The notes: generated by a model not told the origin, from the letters alone. DNA of 64,000 nt from Methyloversatilis sp. (GCF_030698125.1 NZ_JAUYNV010000056.1:25781-89780), one strand, 5' to 3'. Shown: positions 16,857 through 27,906, numbered from the stretch's first letter. Numbers and translations: made by a program.

Positions 16857-17678
16857 GTGTCACTGTCCCCTCCGGCCGAAGACATCCTGGTCGACTTGAA
16901 GAACGTCGACTTTGCCTACGACACGCGGCCCATTCTTTCCGGCATCAATCTGCGCATTCCGCGCGGCAAGCTGGTCGCCATCATGGGCGGCAGCGGCTGC
17001 GGGAAGACGACATTGCTGCGCCTCATCGGCGGCCAGCTCAAGCCGACTGCGGGCCACCTGACGGTGGACGGCCAGGAGCTTGCGCGGCTGTCGCGTCGCG
17101 AAATGTATGCGGCCAGGCGGCGCATGGGCATGCTGTTCCAGTTCGGCGCGCTGTTTACCGATCTGAACGTGTTCGACAACGTGGCCTTCCCGTTGCGCGA
17201 ACACACCGACCTGCCGCCCGACATGATCCGTGATCTGGTCATGACCAAGCTGCATGCCGTCGGGCTGCGAGGCGCGTGGAAGCTGATGCCGGCCGAACTG
17301 TCGGGCGGCATGGCGCGTCGCGTTGCGCTGGCCCGCGCCGTGGCGCTCGACCCGATGCTCATCATGTACGACGAACCCTTTGCGGGCCTCGACCCGATTT
17401 CATTGGCTGTGGTCGGTCAGCTGATACGCCGGCTCAATGACGCACTTGGCGCCAGTTCGATCATGGTGACGCACGACGTGCACGAATCGCTGGAAATCGT
17501 CGACTACCTGTATTTCCTTTCAGCCGGCAAGGTGGTGGCCGAAGGGACGCCGGACGAGATCCGTGCCTCGACCGATCCGTTCGTGCATCAATTCGTCAAT
17601 GCGGAGATCGACGGGCCGCTGCCATTCCATTTTCCGGGTGACGATTACCGGACAACCCTGATGGAGACGCACGCATGA
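16857..17678 (+). CDS. mlaF: Phospholipid-transport ABC ATPase MlaF
   Basis: This is the ATP-binding subunit of the Mla system, which moves phospholipids between inner and outer membranes to maintain outer-leaflet asymmetry. The 273-residue protein shows Walker A GGSGCGKTTLL, signature LSGGMARRVALARA, Walker B LIMYDEPFAGLDP and the H-loop in MVTHDVHES. A GTG start at 16857 is chosen because it fits the family length; no upstream ATG in frame gives a better fit. It overlaps mlaE by 4 bases and heads mlaFEDACB. Confidence 0.92.
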   Translation: MSLSPPAEDILVDLKNVDFAYDTRPILSGINLRIPRGKLVAIMGGSGCGKTTLLRLIGGQLKPTAGHLTVDGQELARLSRREMYAARRRMGMLFQFGALFTDLNVFDNVAFPLREHTDLPPDMIRDLVMTKLHAVGLRGAWKLMPAELSGGMARRVALARAVALDPMLIMYDEPFAGLDPISLAVVGQLIRRLNDALGASSIMVTHDVHESLEIVDYLYFLSAGKVVAEGTPDEIRASTDPFVHQFVNAEIDGPLPFHFPGDDYRTTLMETHA

Positions 17679-18463
17679 TCGCCCGGGTGCTTCGCTCGAT
17701 GGGGGCGCGCACGCTCGACGGTCTGTGGCGGCTTGGCTTCGCCAGCCGCTTCTTCGTTGCCGTGCTGATGCGCTCGGGTACCGCCTTTTCGCGCTTCTCG
17801 CTGACCATTCGCGAGGTGTTTTCGACCGGCGTGCTGTCGCTGATCATCATCATGGTGTCCGGCTTCTTCGTCGGTCTGGTGCTCGGTCTGCAGGGCTACG
17901 AAACGCTGCAGCGCTACGGTTCGAGCGAGGCACTGGGCATTCTGGTGGCGCTGTCGCTGGTGCGCGAACTGGGGCCGGTGGTTGCCGGGCTGCTGTTCGC
18001 CAGCCGCGCAGGTTCTGCGCTGACGGCCGAAATCGGCCTGATGAAGACGACCGAGCAGCTCAAGGCGATGGACATGATGGCGGTCGATCCGATTGCACGC
18101 GTCGTGGCACCGCGTTTCTGGGGGGGCGTCATTTCGATGCCCTTGCTGGCGGCGCTGTTTTCGATGATGGGCGTGTTTGGCGCCTGGTTCATCGGTGTCG
18201 TGTTCATCGGCGTCGATGACGGAGCCTTCTGGTCGCAGATGCAGGCATCGGTCGATTTCCGCTACGACATCGTGAACGGCATCATCAAGAGCGTGGTGTT
18301 CGGCTTTGCGGTGTCGCTGATCGCGGTTTTCGAAGGTTACGATTCGGCGCCGACCGCCGAGGGCGTGTCGCGCGCGATCACGCGAACTGTTGTCAATTCG
18401 GCGCTCACCATACTGGCGCTGGATTTTGTGCTTACATCCTTCATGTTCAGGGGTAACGGATGA
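17675..18463 (+). CDS. mlaE: Phospholipid-transport permease MlaE
   Basis: The 262-residue polytopic inner-membrane protein is the permease of the MlaFEDB complex. The family signature is seen in the central block LVRELGPVVAGLLFASRAGSALTAE (read as two parts around VVAGLL) and in MKTTEQLKAMDMM. It overlaps mlaF (ATGA) and mlaD (ATGA), consistent with equal stoichiometry. Length and hydrophobic pattern are normal for the family. Confidence 0.94.
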   Translation: MIARVLRSMGARTLDGLWRLGFASRFFVAVLMRSGTAFSRFSLTIREVFSTGVLSLIIIMVSGFFVGLVLGLQGYETLQRYGSSEALGILVALSLVRELGPVVAGLLFASRAGSALTAEIGLMKTTEQLKAMDMMAVDPIARVVAPRFWGGVISMPLLAALFSMMGVFGAWFIGVVFIGVDDGAFWSQMQASVDFRYDIVNGIIKSVVFGFAVSLIAVFEGYDSAPTAEGVSRAITRTVVNSALTILALDFVLTSFMFRGNG

Positions 18464-18936
18464 ACCGTACTGTGCTCGACCTCTGGGTCGGTGTGTTCGT
18501 GGCGATCGGCGTGGCCGCAGTGTTGTTTCTGGCACTAAAGGTCGGCAACCTTGCGTCCGCTAACATAGGCGAGACATACAGGCTGCAAGCCAACTTTGAT
18601 AACATCGGTGGCCTGAAACCGCGTGCGCCCGTGAAAAGTTCGGGAGTTGTGGTCGGGCGGGTGACGGAAATCACCTTTGACCCCACTCTTTATGTCGCGG
18701 TGGTCAAGATGGATGTCGATAAGCGGTATGTTTTCCCGCGTGACACGTTTGCGACCATCCTGACGTCAGGGTTGCTTGGCGAGCAGTACATCGGTTTTGA
18801 AGTCGGTGGCGATACGGAAATGCTCGCCGCCGGCGCAACGATAACGAAGACGCAGTCTGCGGTAGTGCTTGAAAAGCTGATCAGTCAGTTCATGTTCAAC
18901 AAGGCTGCCGAGAGCCCGCAGGCTCCCGAGCAGTGA
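18460..18936 (+). CDS. mlaD: MCE-domain protein MlaD
   Basis: The 158-residue protein has one N-terminal membrane helix (about residues 7-28) and a periplasmic MCE/MlaD domain (FDNIGGLKPRAPVKSSGVVV, about 45-65). It would form the hexameric ring through which lipid passes. LLGEQYIGFEVGG is the usual central motif. It ends in a short polar tail. Its stop codon shares a base with an in-frame ATG of mlaA. Confidence 0.93.
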   Translation: MNRTVLDLWVGVFVAIGVAAVLFLALKVGNLASANIGETYRLQANFDNIGGLKPRAPVKSSGVVVGRVTEITFDPTLYVAVVKMDVDKRYVFPRDTFATILTSGLLGEQYIGFEVGGDTEMLAAGATITKTQSAVVLEKLISQFMFNKAAESPQAPEQ

Positions 18937-18968
18937 TGCGCACAATGCATAGCCGGGAAGCTCGCCAG

Positions 18969-19832
18969 ATGATCGATACAAAAAAGCAGACAACCAATTT
19001 TCGACCGGTGCTCGCTGCAGCCATTGCTGCAACGCTGATGACCGGTTGCGCGACCTCCGGCAATCCGAAGGATCCGATCGAAGGGTTCAACCGCGCGGTC
19101 TTTTCGTTCAACGAAACGGTCGACAAGGCGCTCATCAAGCCCGTCGCGCAGGGCTATGACTACATCACGCCGACGCCTGTCCAGACCGGGGTTTCGAATT
19201 TCTTCGGCAACATTGCGGATCTGTGGATCGGTTTCAACAACCTGATCCAGGGCAAGCCGGGCGAGGCACTGTCCGACGTCGGGCGTGTGGTGATCAATAC
19301 GACCATCGGCATCGTCGGGCTGTTCGACGTGGCTACGGGCATGGGGCTCGAAAAGCACGAGGAAGATTTCGGCCAGACGCTCGGTCGCTGGGGCGTTGGC
19401 GATGGCGCGTATGTCGTGCTGCCGATCATCGGACCGCGTACCCTGCGTGATACCGGCGGTTTCCTGGTGGATGTCTGGATCGACCCGGTCGCCAATCATG
19501 ATCCGGTCTCGGTCCGGAATTCCGCCCTTGCTCTGCGTGCCATCGATATGCGTGCCGATTTCCTGAAGGCCGAAAGCGCAATCGAAGCTGCCGCACTCGA
19601 CAAGTACGCCTACGTGCGCGATGCGTATCTGCAACGTCGCCGCAGCCTCATCCATGACGGAAATGCACCGCGCGAAAGCCCGTTCGCACAGCTTTCGCCG
19701 AGCGAAAACCTGATGACCATGTTACCGATTGAATCAACTTGGTGCTTCATGCTTGTCGGCACACCTGCCACCATGGCCGTTGATGCCATCAGTGCGCAGA
19801 CTTCGACGGAGCTTGCCGTAGTGTCGAACTGA
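18969..19832 (+). CDS. mlaA: Outer-membrane lipoprotein MlaA (VacJ)
   Basis: MlaA sits in the inner leaflet of the outer membrane and extracts mislocalised phospholipids. The lipobox is LMTGC, followed by DPIEGFNRAVFSFNE, the family hallmark, and DFGQTLGRWGVGDG...VLPIIGPRTLRD. ATG at 18969 is preferred because GGGAAG lies upstream and it gives a normal lipoprotein signal; ATG at 18936, overlapping the mlaD stop, is an alternative. After the usual end near RRRSLIHDGN the protein continues for about 45 residues with low-similarity sequence, which is longer than typical family members. Confidence 0.9.
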   Translation: MIDTKKQTTNFRPVLAAAIAATLMTGCATSGNPKDPIEGFNRAVFSFNETVDKALIKPVAQGYDYITPTPVQTGVSNFFGNIADLWIGFNNLIQGKPGEALSDVGRVVINTTIGIVGLFDVATGMGLEKHEEDFGQTLGRWGVGDGAYVVLPIIGPRTLRDTGGFLVDVWIDPVANHDPVSVRNSALALRAIDMRADFLKAESAIEAAALDKYAYVRDAYLQRRRSLIHDGNAPRESPFAQLSPSENLMTMLPIESTWCFMLVGTPATMAVDAISAQTSTELAVVSN

Positions 19833-19842
19833 CCGATTCATT

Positions 19843-19906
19843 GCCTCGCCCGGTCGGGCGAGGCGGCATGGTCATGACGGCCTGTCGCGTGGCGACAGGC
19901 CTTTTT
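19843..19906 (+). terminator. Tandem hairpins between mlaA and mlaC, second is terminator-like
   Basis: A 9-bp stem (GCCTCGCCC / GGGCGAGGC, 19843-19864) is followed by a 10-bp stem (GGCCTGTCGC, loop GTG, GCGACAGGCC, 19879-19901) and TTTTT (19902-19906). The second has the form of an intrinsic terminator, and it lies within the mla operon just before mlaC. Confidence 0.75.
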
Positions 19907-19921
19907 CATCTGGGAGAACCC

Positions 19922-20542
19922 ATGTTCAAACGCATACTTCAACTGTTTTTGCTGACTTTCGCCCTGAGCGCCGGCGCTCAGGCGAACGTCGCGAAGACGC
20001 CCGACACGCTCGTGAAGGAAGTGACCGAAGAGGTGTTGAACACCCTGCGGACCGATGCAGCCATCAAGGCGGGCGACAAGAAGCGCGCGGCGGAACTGGT
20101 GGAAACCCAGGTGATCCCGCACTTCAATTTTTCGCGCATGACGCAGCTGGCAATGGGTCGCGAGTGGGTGAATGCGTCCGACGAGCAGAAGGGTCAGCTG
20201 ATCATCGAGTTTCGTACGCTGCTGGTACGAACCTACTCGAACGCCTTGACGAGCTACAAGAACGAAACGGTCGAATTCGACCCGTTCCGCATGGCGCCGG
20301 AGCAGACTGACGTGACTGTAAAGACGAAGGTCGTTCGCGCAGGCGGGCGTCCGATCCCGATCGACTACGCCCTCGAAAAGAACGGCGAAGGCTGGAAGGT
20401 GTATGACGTGAGCGTCGCTGGCGTCAGTCTGGTGACCAATTATCGCGAAACCTTTGCCGCCGAAATTCGTGCCGGCGGCGTCGATGGGCTCGTCAAGTCG
20501 TTGCGCGCCAAGAATTCTCCGCCGGCAGCCGCTGCAAAATGA
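19922..20542 (+). CDS. mlaC: Periplasmic phospholipid carrier MlaC
   Basis: The 206-residue protein has a signal peptide (cleavage after GAQA, about residue 22) and the MlaC/Ttg2D fold. VIPHFNFSRMTQLAMGREW is the conserved core. It would ferry phospholipids between MlaA and MlaFEDB. GGGAGAA precedes the ATG at good spacing. The gene follows a terminator-like hairpin, so its expression may differ from mlaFEDA. Confidence 0.92.
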   Translation: MFKRILQLFLLTFALSAGAQANVAKTPDTLVKEVTEEVLNTLRTDAAIKAGDKKRAAELVETQVIPHFNFSRMTQLAMGREWVNASDEQKGQLIIEFRTLLVRTYSNALTSYKNETVEFDPFRMAPEQTDVTVKTKVVRAGGRPIPIDYALEKNGEGWKVYDVSVAGVSLVTNYRETFAAEIRAGGVDGLVKSLRAKNSPPAAAAK

Positions 20543-20835
20543 TCGCCCTGGATGGAGACGTTCTGCGGGTGACCGGTGCGATGCGTCTGGCCGAGGCGGT
20601 CAGTTTGCGCGACGCCGGTCTCGCATTGATCGGCTCGGCCAGGTCGATCGATCTGTCCGGCGTGAGCGAAGTGGATTCGGCTGCGATCGCCGTTCTGCTT
20701 GCCTGGGAACGCGCGTCGTCGGGCTCGGCAGGCCCGCTGCCGGTCGTCGGTGCCCCTGAAGGACTGCTCAGCCTGTCCAATCTGTACGAAGTGTCGTCGT
20801 TCTGCGGACTTGACGCCGCATCGGCCGCACGCTGA
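20539..20835 (+). CDS. mlaB: STAS-domain protein MlaB
   Basis: The 98-residue cytoplasmic protein has the STAS pattern: a beta strand, then ARSIDLSGVSEVDSAAIAVL with the conserved Asp-Ser. MlaB binds MlaF and is needed for activity and stability of the transporter. It overlaps mlaC by 4 bases (ATGA), as usual in betaproteobacteria. Confidence 0.85.
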   Translation: MIALDGDVLRVTGAMRLAEAVSLRDAGLALIGSARSIDLSGVSEVDSAAIAVLLAWERASSGSAGPLPVVGAPEGLLSLSNLYEVSSFCGLDAASAAR

Positions 20836-20877
20836 TCTCTGTTTTCCCCGGCACCGCTGCGGTGCTCCTCCCGATGC

Positions 20878-21798
20878 ATGTCCATGTCTGATCCGTCCGC
20901 CGCCTTGCTGATCGATGGCGTCTGCAAGCGATACGGTTCGCTTCAGGCGCTCGATCACGTATCGCTGACCGTGCGGCAGGGCGAATTCTTCGGGCTGCTT
21001 GGGCCGAACGGTGCCGGCAAGACCACGCTGATCTCGCTGCTCGCCGGACTCGGACGCGCCGACTCCGGCGTGATAAGGGTGATGGGGCACGACGTGGTTG
21101 CCGACTATCGCGACGCACGGCGCAATCTGGGGGTGGTGCCGCAGGAACTCGTGTTCGATCCCTTCTTCACGGTGCGCGAAACGCTGCGCCTCCAGTCCGG
21201 CTACTTCGGCTTGCGCCGCAACGATGACTGGATAGACGAAATCCTGCATCACCTCGACCTCCACACGAAGGCTGACGTGAACATGCGAGCGCTGTCCGGC
21301 GGCATGAAGCGGCGGGTGCTGGTCGCACAGGCGCTGGTGCACCGACCGCCGGTCATCGTGCTCGACGAGCCGACCGCCGGTGTCGATGTCGAGCTGCGCC
21401 AGGGCCTGTGGGCCTTTGTGCGCGATCTGAACCGGCAAGGCCACACCATCGTGCTGACCACCCACTATCTGGAAGAAGCGGAAAGCCTGTGCGGGCGCAT
21501 CGCCATGCTGAAGCAGGGGCGCGTGATTGCACTCGACAACACGACCAATCTGCTGGCGCGGCCGATCCAGCAGACGCTGCGTCTTCGCCTGCGCGGCGAC
21601 GTCGCGCTGCCAGCCGATCTGCGCGCCGTGGCGCGTGCCACGGCAGACGGACGCGTCGCGCTCGTGCTCGAAAACGCCGATGCGGTGAGCGCCTGCCTCG
21701 CCCGCCTGCATGCGGCCGGTGTCGGGCTGGAAGAGATCGAACTGGTCCGCCCGGATCTGGAAGACGTATTCATTTCCATCATGCGGGAGGCCGCGTGA
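20878..21798 (+). CDS. ABC exporter ATPase (YadG-like)
   Basis: The 306-residue ATPase shows Walker A GPNGAGKTTLISLL, signature LSGGMKRRVLVAQAL, Walker B VIVLDEPTAGVD and the H-loop in VLTTHYLEEAE. It pairs with the ABC-2 permease encoded next, which starts within its stop codon (GTGA). The pair resembles E. coli YadGH, whose substrate is not established. The position between mlaB and bolA is common in betaproteobacteria and hints at an envelope role. ATG at 20878 or 20884 could be the start. Confidence 0.88.
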   Translation: MSMSDPSAALLIDGVCKRYGSLQALDHVSLTVRQGEFFGLLGPNGAGKTTLISLLAGLGRADSGVIRVMGHDVVADYRDARRNLGVVPQELVFDPFFTVRETLRLQSGYFGLRRNDDWIDEILHHLDLHTKADVNMRALSGGMKRRVLVAQALVHRPPVIVLDEPTAGVDVELRQGLWAFVRDLNRQGHTIVLTTHYLEEAESLCGRIAMLKQGRVIALDNTTNLLARPIQQTLRLRLRGDVALPADLRAVARATADGRVALVLENADAVSACLARLHAAGVGLEEIELVRPDLEDVFISIMREAA

Positions 21799-22553
21799 GC
21801 ATCGCGTTGCGTACCCTTCTATATAAAGAGGTGCTGCGCTTCTGGAAGGTCGGCTTCCAGACCGTCGGCGCACCGGTGCTGACCGCGTTGCTCTACCTGC
21901 TGGTGTTTTCGCACGTGCTCGACCGTCAGGTCGAAGTGTATGGTGGCGTGAGCTACTCGGCCTTCCTGGTACCCGGTCTGGTCATGATGAGCCTGCTGCA
22001 GAACGCGTTCTCCAACAGTTCCTCGTCGCTGATCCAGTCCAAGGTGACCGGCAACATCGTATTCGTGCTGCTGCCGCCGATTTCCTACCGCGAGTTCTAC
22101 GCCGCGTATGTGCTGGCGGCCGTCATCCGCGGGCTGGTGGTGGGCGCGGGCGTCTGGCTGGTGACGCTGTGGTTCGTCGAATTGCCGTATGCGCACCCGC
22201 TGTGGATACTGTTCTTCGCCACGCTGGGCGGTGCCATTCTGGCCAGCCTGGGTGTGATCGCAGGCATCTGGGCCGACAAGTTCGACCAGCTCGCGGCGTT
22301 CCAGAATTTCGTCGTGATGCCGCTCACCTTCCTGTCCGGTGTGTTCTACTCCATCCACTCGCTGCCGGCTTTCTGGCAGACGGTGTCGCACGTCAATCCG
22401 TTTTTCTACATGATCGATGGCTTCCGCTACGGCTTCTTCGGCCAGTCGGATGTTTCGCCGTGGATCAGTGCCCTCGTCGCGGGCGGCAGTTTCGTTGCAC
22501 TGACCCATGCCACCCTTAACATGCTGGCCCGTGGCTACAAATTGAGAAGTTGA
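21795..22553 (+). CDS. ABC-2 type permease (YadH-like)
   Basis: The 252-residue membrane protein has six predicted hydrophobic segments and the ABC-2 block GVFYSIHSLPAFWQTVSHVN followed by PFFYMIDGFRYGFFG, typical of YadH/NodJ-type permeases. The GTG start at 21795 overlaps the ATPase stop. The open frame upstream of this point lies inside the ATPase gene and is not used. Confidence 0.88.
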   Translation: MSIALRTLLYKEVLRFWKVGFQTVGAPVLTALLYLLVFSHVLDRQVEVYGGVSYSAFLVPGLVMMSLLQNAFSNSSSSLIQSKVTGNIVFVLLPPISYREFYAAYVLAAVIRGLVVGAGVWLVTLWFVELPYAHPLWILFFATLGGAILASLGVIAGIWADKFDQLAAFQNFVVMPLTFLSGVFYSIHSLPAFWQTVSHVNPFFYMIDGFRYGFFGQSDVSPWISALVAGGSFVALTHATLNMLARGYKLRS

Positions 22554-22554
22554 T

Positions 22555-24058
<1,504 letters not shown>

Positions 24059-24122
24059 CCTGCCATCGACGTTCCCGCGGCCGACTCATCCGCCGCCGAT
24101 CCAACCGCTAACGAGGCACACC

Positions 24123-24764
24123 GTGCAAGGCATCACCCTCGCCCTGTCCAAGGGTCGCATTTTCGAAGAAACGCTGCCGCTGCTTGCGGCGGCCGGCATC
24201 GAACCGACCGACGATCCCGAGACGTCGCGCAAGCTCATCATCGGCACCAACCGGCCGGATGTGCGCCTGGTCATCGTGCGCGCGTCGGATACGCCGACCT
24301 ATGTGCAGTACGGCGCGGCGGATATCGGCATCGCCGGCAAGGATGTGCTGCTGGAACACGGCGGCGCCGGTCTTTACCAGCCGATCGACCTGAAGATTGC
24401 GTGCTGCCGCCTGAGTGTGGCGACGCAGGCCGGTTTCGACTACGAGCAGGCGGTGCGCCGCGGCGCGCGCCTCAAGGTGGCGACCAAGTATGTGCACACG
24501 GCGCGCGAACATTTCGCGGCCAAGGGCGTCCACGTCGACCTGATCAAGCTGTACGGATCGATGGAACTGGCGCCGCTGGTCGGCTTGGCCGACGCCATCG
24601 TCGATCTGGTCAGCAGTGGCGGCACGCTGCGTGCGAACAATCTGGTCGAGGTCGAACACATCATGGACATCAGTTCCCGGCTCATCATCAATCAGGCTGC
24701 ACTGAAGGTGAAGCACGATGCGCTGTCGCCGATACTCGAGGCGATCGCCGGGGCTGTGCAATGA
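24123..24764 (+). CDS. hisG: ATP phosphoribosyltransferase, short form
   Basis: HisG catalyses the first step of histidine synthesis, joining ATP and PRPP. At 213 residues it is the short form, which lacks the C-terminal histidine-binding domain. It normally needs the HisRS-like partner HisZ, which is not in this window. [18 protein letters not shown] and [12 protein letters not shown] are typical. The stop overlaps the hisD start (ATGA). Confidence 0.95.
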   Translation: MQGITLALSKGRIFEETLPLLAAAGIEPTDDPETSRKLIIGTNRPDVRLVIVRASDTPTYVQYGAADIGIAGKDVLLEHGGAGLYQPIDLKIACCRLSVATQAGFDYEQAVRRGARLKVATKYVHTAREHFAAKGVHVDLIKLYGSMELAPLVGLADAIVDLVSSGGTLRANNLVEVEHIMDISSRLIINQAALKVKHDALSPILEAIAGAVQ

Positions 24765-26065
24765 GTACCGCCATCCGACGCATGGATTCCGGCGCGCCGG
24801 ACTTCATCGAACAGCTCGATGCGCTGCTCGCCTTCGATGCGTCGACCGACGACGCCATCGAAGCGGCGGTGGCCGGCATCCTGCGCGATGTGCGTGCGCG
24901 CGGCGACGAAGCCGTGCTCGACTGCACCCGCCGCTTCGACCGCCTCAACGCGGCGTCGATGGTCGAACTCGAACTGCCGCGCAGCGTGCTTGACGAGGCC
25001 TACGCCAGTCTGGGCGACGAGCAACGTGCGGCGTTGGTGGAGGCGGCCGACCGCGTGCGCCTGTATCACGAGCGCCAGAAGCAGGCGTCGTGGGAGTACA
25101 CCGAAGCCGACGGTACGACGCTGGGCCAGAAGGTGACGCCGCTTGATCGCGTCGGCCTGTATGTGCCCGGCGGCCGTGCGTCCTACCCCAGTTCGGTGCT
25201 GATGAACGCCGTGCCGGCCAAGGTCGCGGGCGTGTCGGAACTGATCATGGTCGTGCCGACGCCGGGTGGCGAGCGCAATGCACTGGTGCTTGCGGCCGCC
25301 GCCATCACCGGCGTCGACCGCGTGTTCACGATAGGTGGCGCCCAGGCGGTCGGCGCGCTTGCCTACGGCACGCAAAGCATTCCACAGGTGGACAAGATCG
25401 TCGGCCCGGGCAATGCCTACGTCGCCAGCGCCAAGCGCCGGGTGTTCGGCACGGTCGGTATCGACATGGTGGCCGGCCCGTCCGAGGTGCTGATCATTTC
25501 CGATGGCCACGGCAATCCGGACTGGCTGGCGATGGACCTGTTCGCCCAGGCCGAGCACGACGAGCTTGCCCAGTCCATCCTGCTGTGCACCGACGCCGCC
25601 TTCATCGACCGCGTGCATGCATCGATAGACCGTCTGCTGCCTGACATGCCGCGACGCGACACCATCGCCACGTCCCTCGCCAACCGGGGAGCGCTGATCA
25701 AGGTGCGCGACCTCGGGGAGGCGTGTGACATCGCCAACCGGATCGCCCCGGAGCACCTCGAAATCTGTACCGAAACCCCGCGCGACTGGGTGGATCGCAT
25801 CCGTCACGCGGGTGCGATGTTCCTCGGTCACTACTCGGTCGAGGCACTGGGCGACTACTGCGCGGGCCCGAACCACGTGCTCCCGACCATGCGCAGCGCG
25901 CGCTTCTCCAGCCCGCTCGGCGTGTACGACTTCCAGAAGCGCACGTCCATCCTCGAAATATCCGCTGAAGGCGCGCAGAAGCTCGGCCGCATTGCGTCGG
26001 TGCTGGCGCACGGAGAAGGTCTGCAGGCACACGCTCGTTCGGCTGAAATGCGTCTGAAGGACTGA
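24761..26065 (+). CDS. hisD: Histidinol dehydrogenase
   Basis: This 434-residue zinc enzyme oxidises histidinol to histidine in two NAD-dependent steps, the end of the pathway. [35 protein letters not shown] and the metal-ligand region [11 protein letters not shown] are all present, and the C-terminal histidine in [16 protein letters not shown] is kept. It is coupled to hisG. In many relatives hisC follows directly, but here it does not. Confidence 0.96.
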   Translation: MSTAIRRMDSGAPDFIEQLDALLAFDASTDDAIEAAVAGILRDVRARGDEAVLDCTRRFDRLNAASMVELELPRSVLDEAYASLGDEQRAALVEAADRVRLYHERQKQASWEYTEADGTTLGQKVTPLDRVGLYVPGGRASYPSSVLMNAVPAKVAGVSELIMVVPTPGGERNALVLAAAAITGVDRVFTIGGAQAVGALAYGTQSIPQVDKIVGPGNAYVASAKRRVFGTVGIDMVAGPSEVLIISDGHGNPDWLAMDLFAQAEHDELAQSILLCTDAAFIDRVHASIDRLLPDMPRRDTIATSLANRGALIKVRDLGEACDIANRIAPEHLEICTETPRDWVDRIRHAGAMFLGHYSVEALGDYCAGPNHVLPTMRSARFSSPLGVYDFQKRTSILEISAEGAQKLGRIASVLAHGEGLQAHARSAEMRLKD

Positions 26066-26166
26066 TTCCCCCGGCGGCGGCGACTCGGCGTACAGTGGCG
26101 CCGGGTCACGCGCCGGCAGGGTGGTCGGCGCGCATCAATGCAGTGATGCGGATGAGGGGTGTACGC

Positions 26167-26976
26167 ATGCAGCCATCGGAACTGCCGACCGGAGAAAGTC
26201 CGGCCCGGGGTGATGCACAGGGGCTTCCGTTTCCGGTCGTCCGTGAAGTGGCACTGTTCGCGCCATTCGACTGGCTTGCCAAGGGTGCTGCGGATCTTGC
26301 CGGCAATCCGGCCGCCAGCATTTTCTACGGCGGCTGTTTCGCCTTCATGGGGGTGCTGCTGTCGGTCGTGTTCAGCCACGCGTACCACCTCACCTCGGCG
26401 CTGGTCTGCGGCTTCCTGCTGCTGGGCCCTTTTCTTTCGCTCGGCCTGTACGACCTGTCGCGCCGGCGCGAAGCCGGTGAAACACCCATGCTGGCGCACT
26501 CGCTCACCGCCGGTCAGCACAATGCCGGGGCAATCGGCGTATTCGCCGTCGTGCTGATCATCATCTTTCTCGTATGGGCGCGCGCGTCGCTGGTTGTGTT
26601 CGCGCTGTTCTACACCTCTGAAATGCCGTCCGTCGGCCGCTTCGTCGAACAGGTGGTCAGCCTGGAGAACGTCGAATTCCTGATGGCCTATGCGCTGGTC
26701 GGCTTCATCTTTGCGTCACTCGTGTTCGGTGCCAGCGTGGTCGCGATTCCGTTGATGCTGGACCGGCGGCAGGACGCGGTGACTTCGATGCTGGCAAGCC
26801 TGATCGCGCTCGGTCGCAACCCCGGCCCGATGCTGGTGTGGGCCATGCTGATCGTGTTGCTGACCGCAGCCGGATTCGCCACCCTGTTCCTCGGCCTGAT
26901 CGTGCTGATGCCGCTGATCGGGCACGCAACCTGGCATGCCTACAGGGCGCTGGTCGAACCGCTGCCAGCGCCCTGA
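26167..26976 (+). CDS. DUF2189-type integral membrane protein
   Basis: The 269-residue protein has about six hydrophobic segments (near residues 55-75, 80-100, 120-145, 180-205, 225-250). It resembles the DUF2189 family, with LFAPFDWLAKGAADL...SIFYGGCFA near the start and FLLLGPFLSLGLYDLSRR. Function is unknown. ATG at 26167 is chosen because GAGGGG lies 7 bases upstream; ATGs at 26146 and 26152 are possible. It lies after hisD on the same strand, at the left edge of the block that interrupts the his genes. Confidence 0.75.
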   Translation: MQPSELPTGESPARGDAQGLPFPVVREVALFAPFDWLAKGAADLAGNPAASIFYGGCFAFMGVLLSVVFSHAYHLTSALVCGFLLLGPFLSLGLYDLSRRREAGETPMLAHSLTAGQHNAGAIGVFAVVLIIIFLVWARASLVVFALFYTSEMPSVGRFVEQVVSLENVEFLMAYALVGFIFASLVFGASVVAIPLMLDRRQDAVTSMLASLIALGRNPGPMLVWAMLIVLLTAAGFATLFLGLIVLMPLIGHATWHAYRALVEPLPAP

Positions 26977-27000
26977 GCTTTCTCGCCCGGTGCCGGCAGG

Positions 27001-27729
27001 TTATCGGCGCAGGCGCGCGGCTACCAGCGCAAGGCCTGCCAACATCATCCATCCCCCGGATACCTCCGGCACTGGCGACACCGCTACCGAAAACGCCGCG
27101 AGGTTTGGTTGCGCGCTGGCGTGATCGCCATCCGTGAAGCCGGTCCAGTTCGATGCGGCATTGACCAGCAGCCGATAGGCCGCGAAATCCGCTTCGCCGC
27201 TGCGCGGCCCGGTGTATTCGGCGAAGTCGGTGCTGGCCGGCAGAATGACGGCGTTGACGCCGGCCTGCAGCCCGGCCGCAGACAGCGCGTTCGTGGCAGC
27301 GGCGTTTGCTTCGGACGACACCGCGGCGAGGAAGGTGGTCGGACTGTTGGCGGCCGTGCCCAGGTAGGCGTACACGGTTTCGGCGGTGCTGCTCAGCGCG
27401 CGGTTGCCCGACGAGGTCAGCGCGCCGATCGACACCGCGCGGCTGGCCTGATCGATCTGGCTGAAGCGGATCACGCTGCCCGCGGCGATCGATGCCGCAC
27501 CGGTGTTCCAGGTGTGAAAGCCTTCGGCGCTCGAAAATGCGGCGCCGCCCCAGTTGCTGTCGGTGAAGTAGATCGTGCTGTCAGCCGCCAGGTCGGCCAG
27601 GGCCACGATGGCCCAGCCGTCTTCATCGGTGTTCAGTGCGGTGAACGCAATGTCACCGGTACTCAGTGCGAACGTGTGCTGCGCCGACAGGCACAGCGAG
27701 ACAGCCAGAAGCTTGCGTGCTGACAACAT
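27001..27729 (-). CDS. PEP-CTERM sorting-domain protein
   Basis: This 242-residue secreted protein has a signal peptide (about residues 1-22, cleavage after TFA). The tripartite C-terminus is VPEV, then a hydrophobic helix (GGWMMLAGLALVAARL), then Arg-Arg. It is a PEP-CTERM signal, recognised by an exosortase, with Val in place of the second Pro. The body is Ala/Ser/Thr-rich and lacks cysteines after the signal peptide, as usual for these surface proteins. AAGGAGAG stands at ideal spacing before the start at 27729. No exosortase gene is in the window, so it must lie elsewhere. Confidence 0.85.
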   Translation of the reverse strand: MLSARKLLAVSLCLSAQHTFALSTGDIAFTALNTDEDGWAIVALADLAADSTIYFTDSNWGGAAFSSAEGFHTWNTGAASIAAGSVIRFSQIDQASRAVSIGALTSSGNRALSSTAETVYAYLGTAANSPTTFLAAVSSEANAAATNALSAAGLQAGVNAVILPASTDFAEYTGPRSGEADFAAYRLLVNAASNWTGFTDGDHASAQPNLAAFSVAVSPVPEVSGGWMMLAGLALVAARLRR

Positions 27730-27906
27730 GGGACTCTCCTTGGGAAATGTGACGAGCCACCCCGGTGAGGGCGGATTTCTTCGGGTGTGTCCCTGGCGGC
27801 TGTTCAAATGCCGCTGCTCGAGTTATTCATTGTGCATACACCCGGCCCAAGAGTATTCCATGCGAATGAAATGATCAAACGCGGTACTGGGTAATGCAGG
27901 GCGGAG

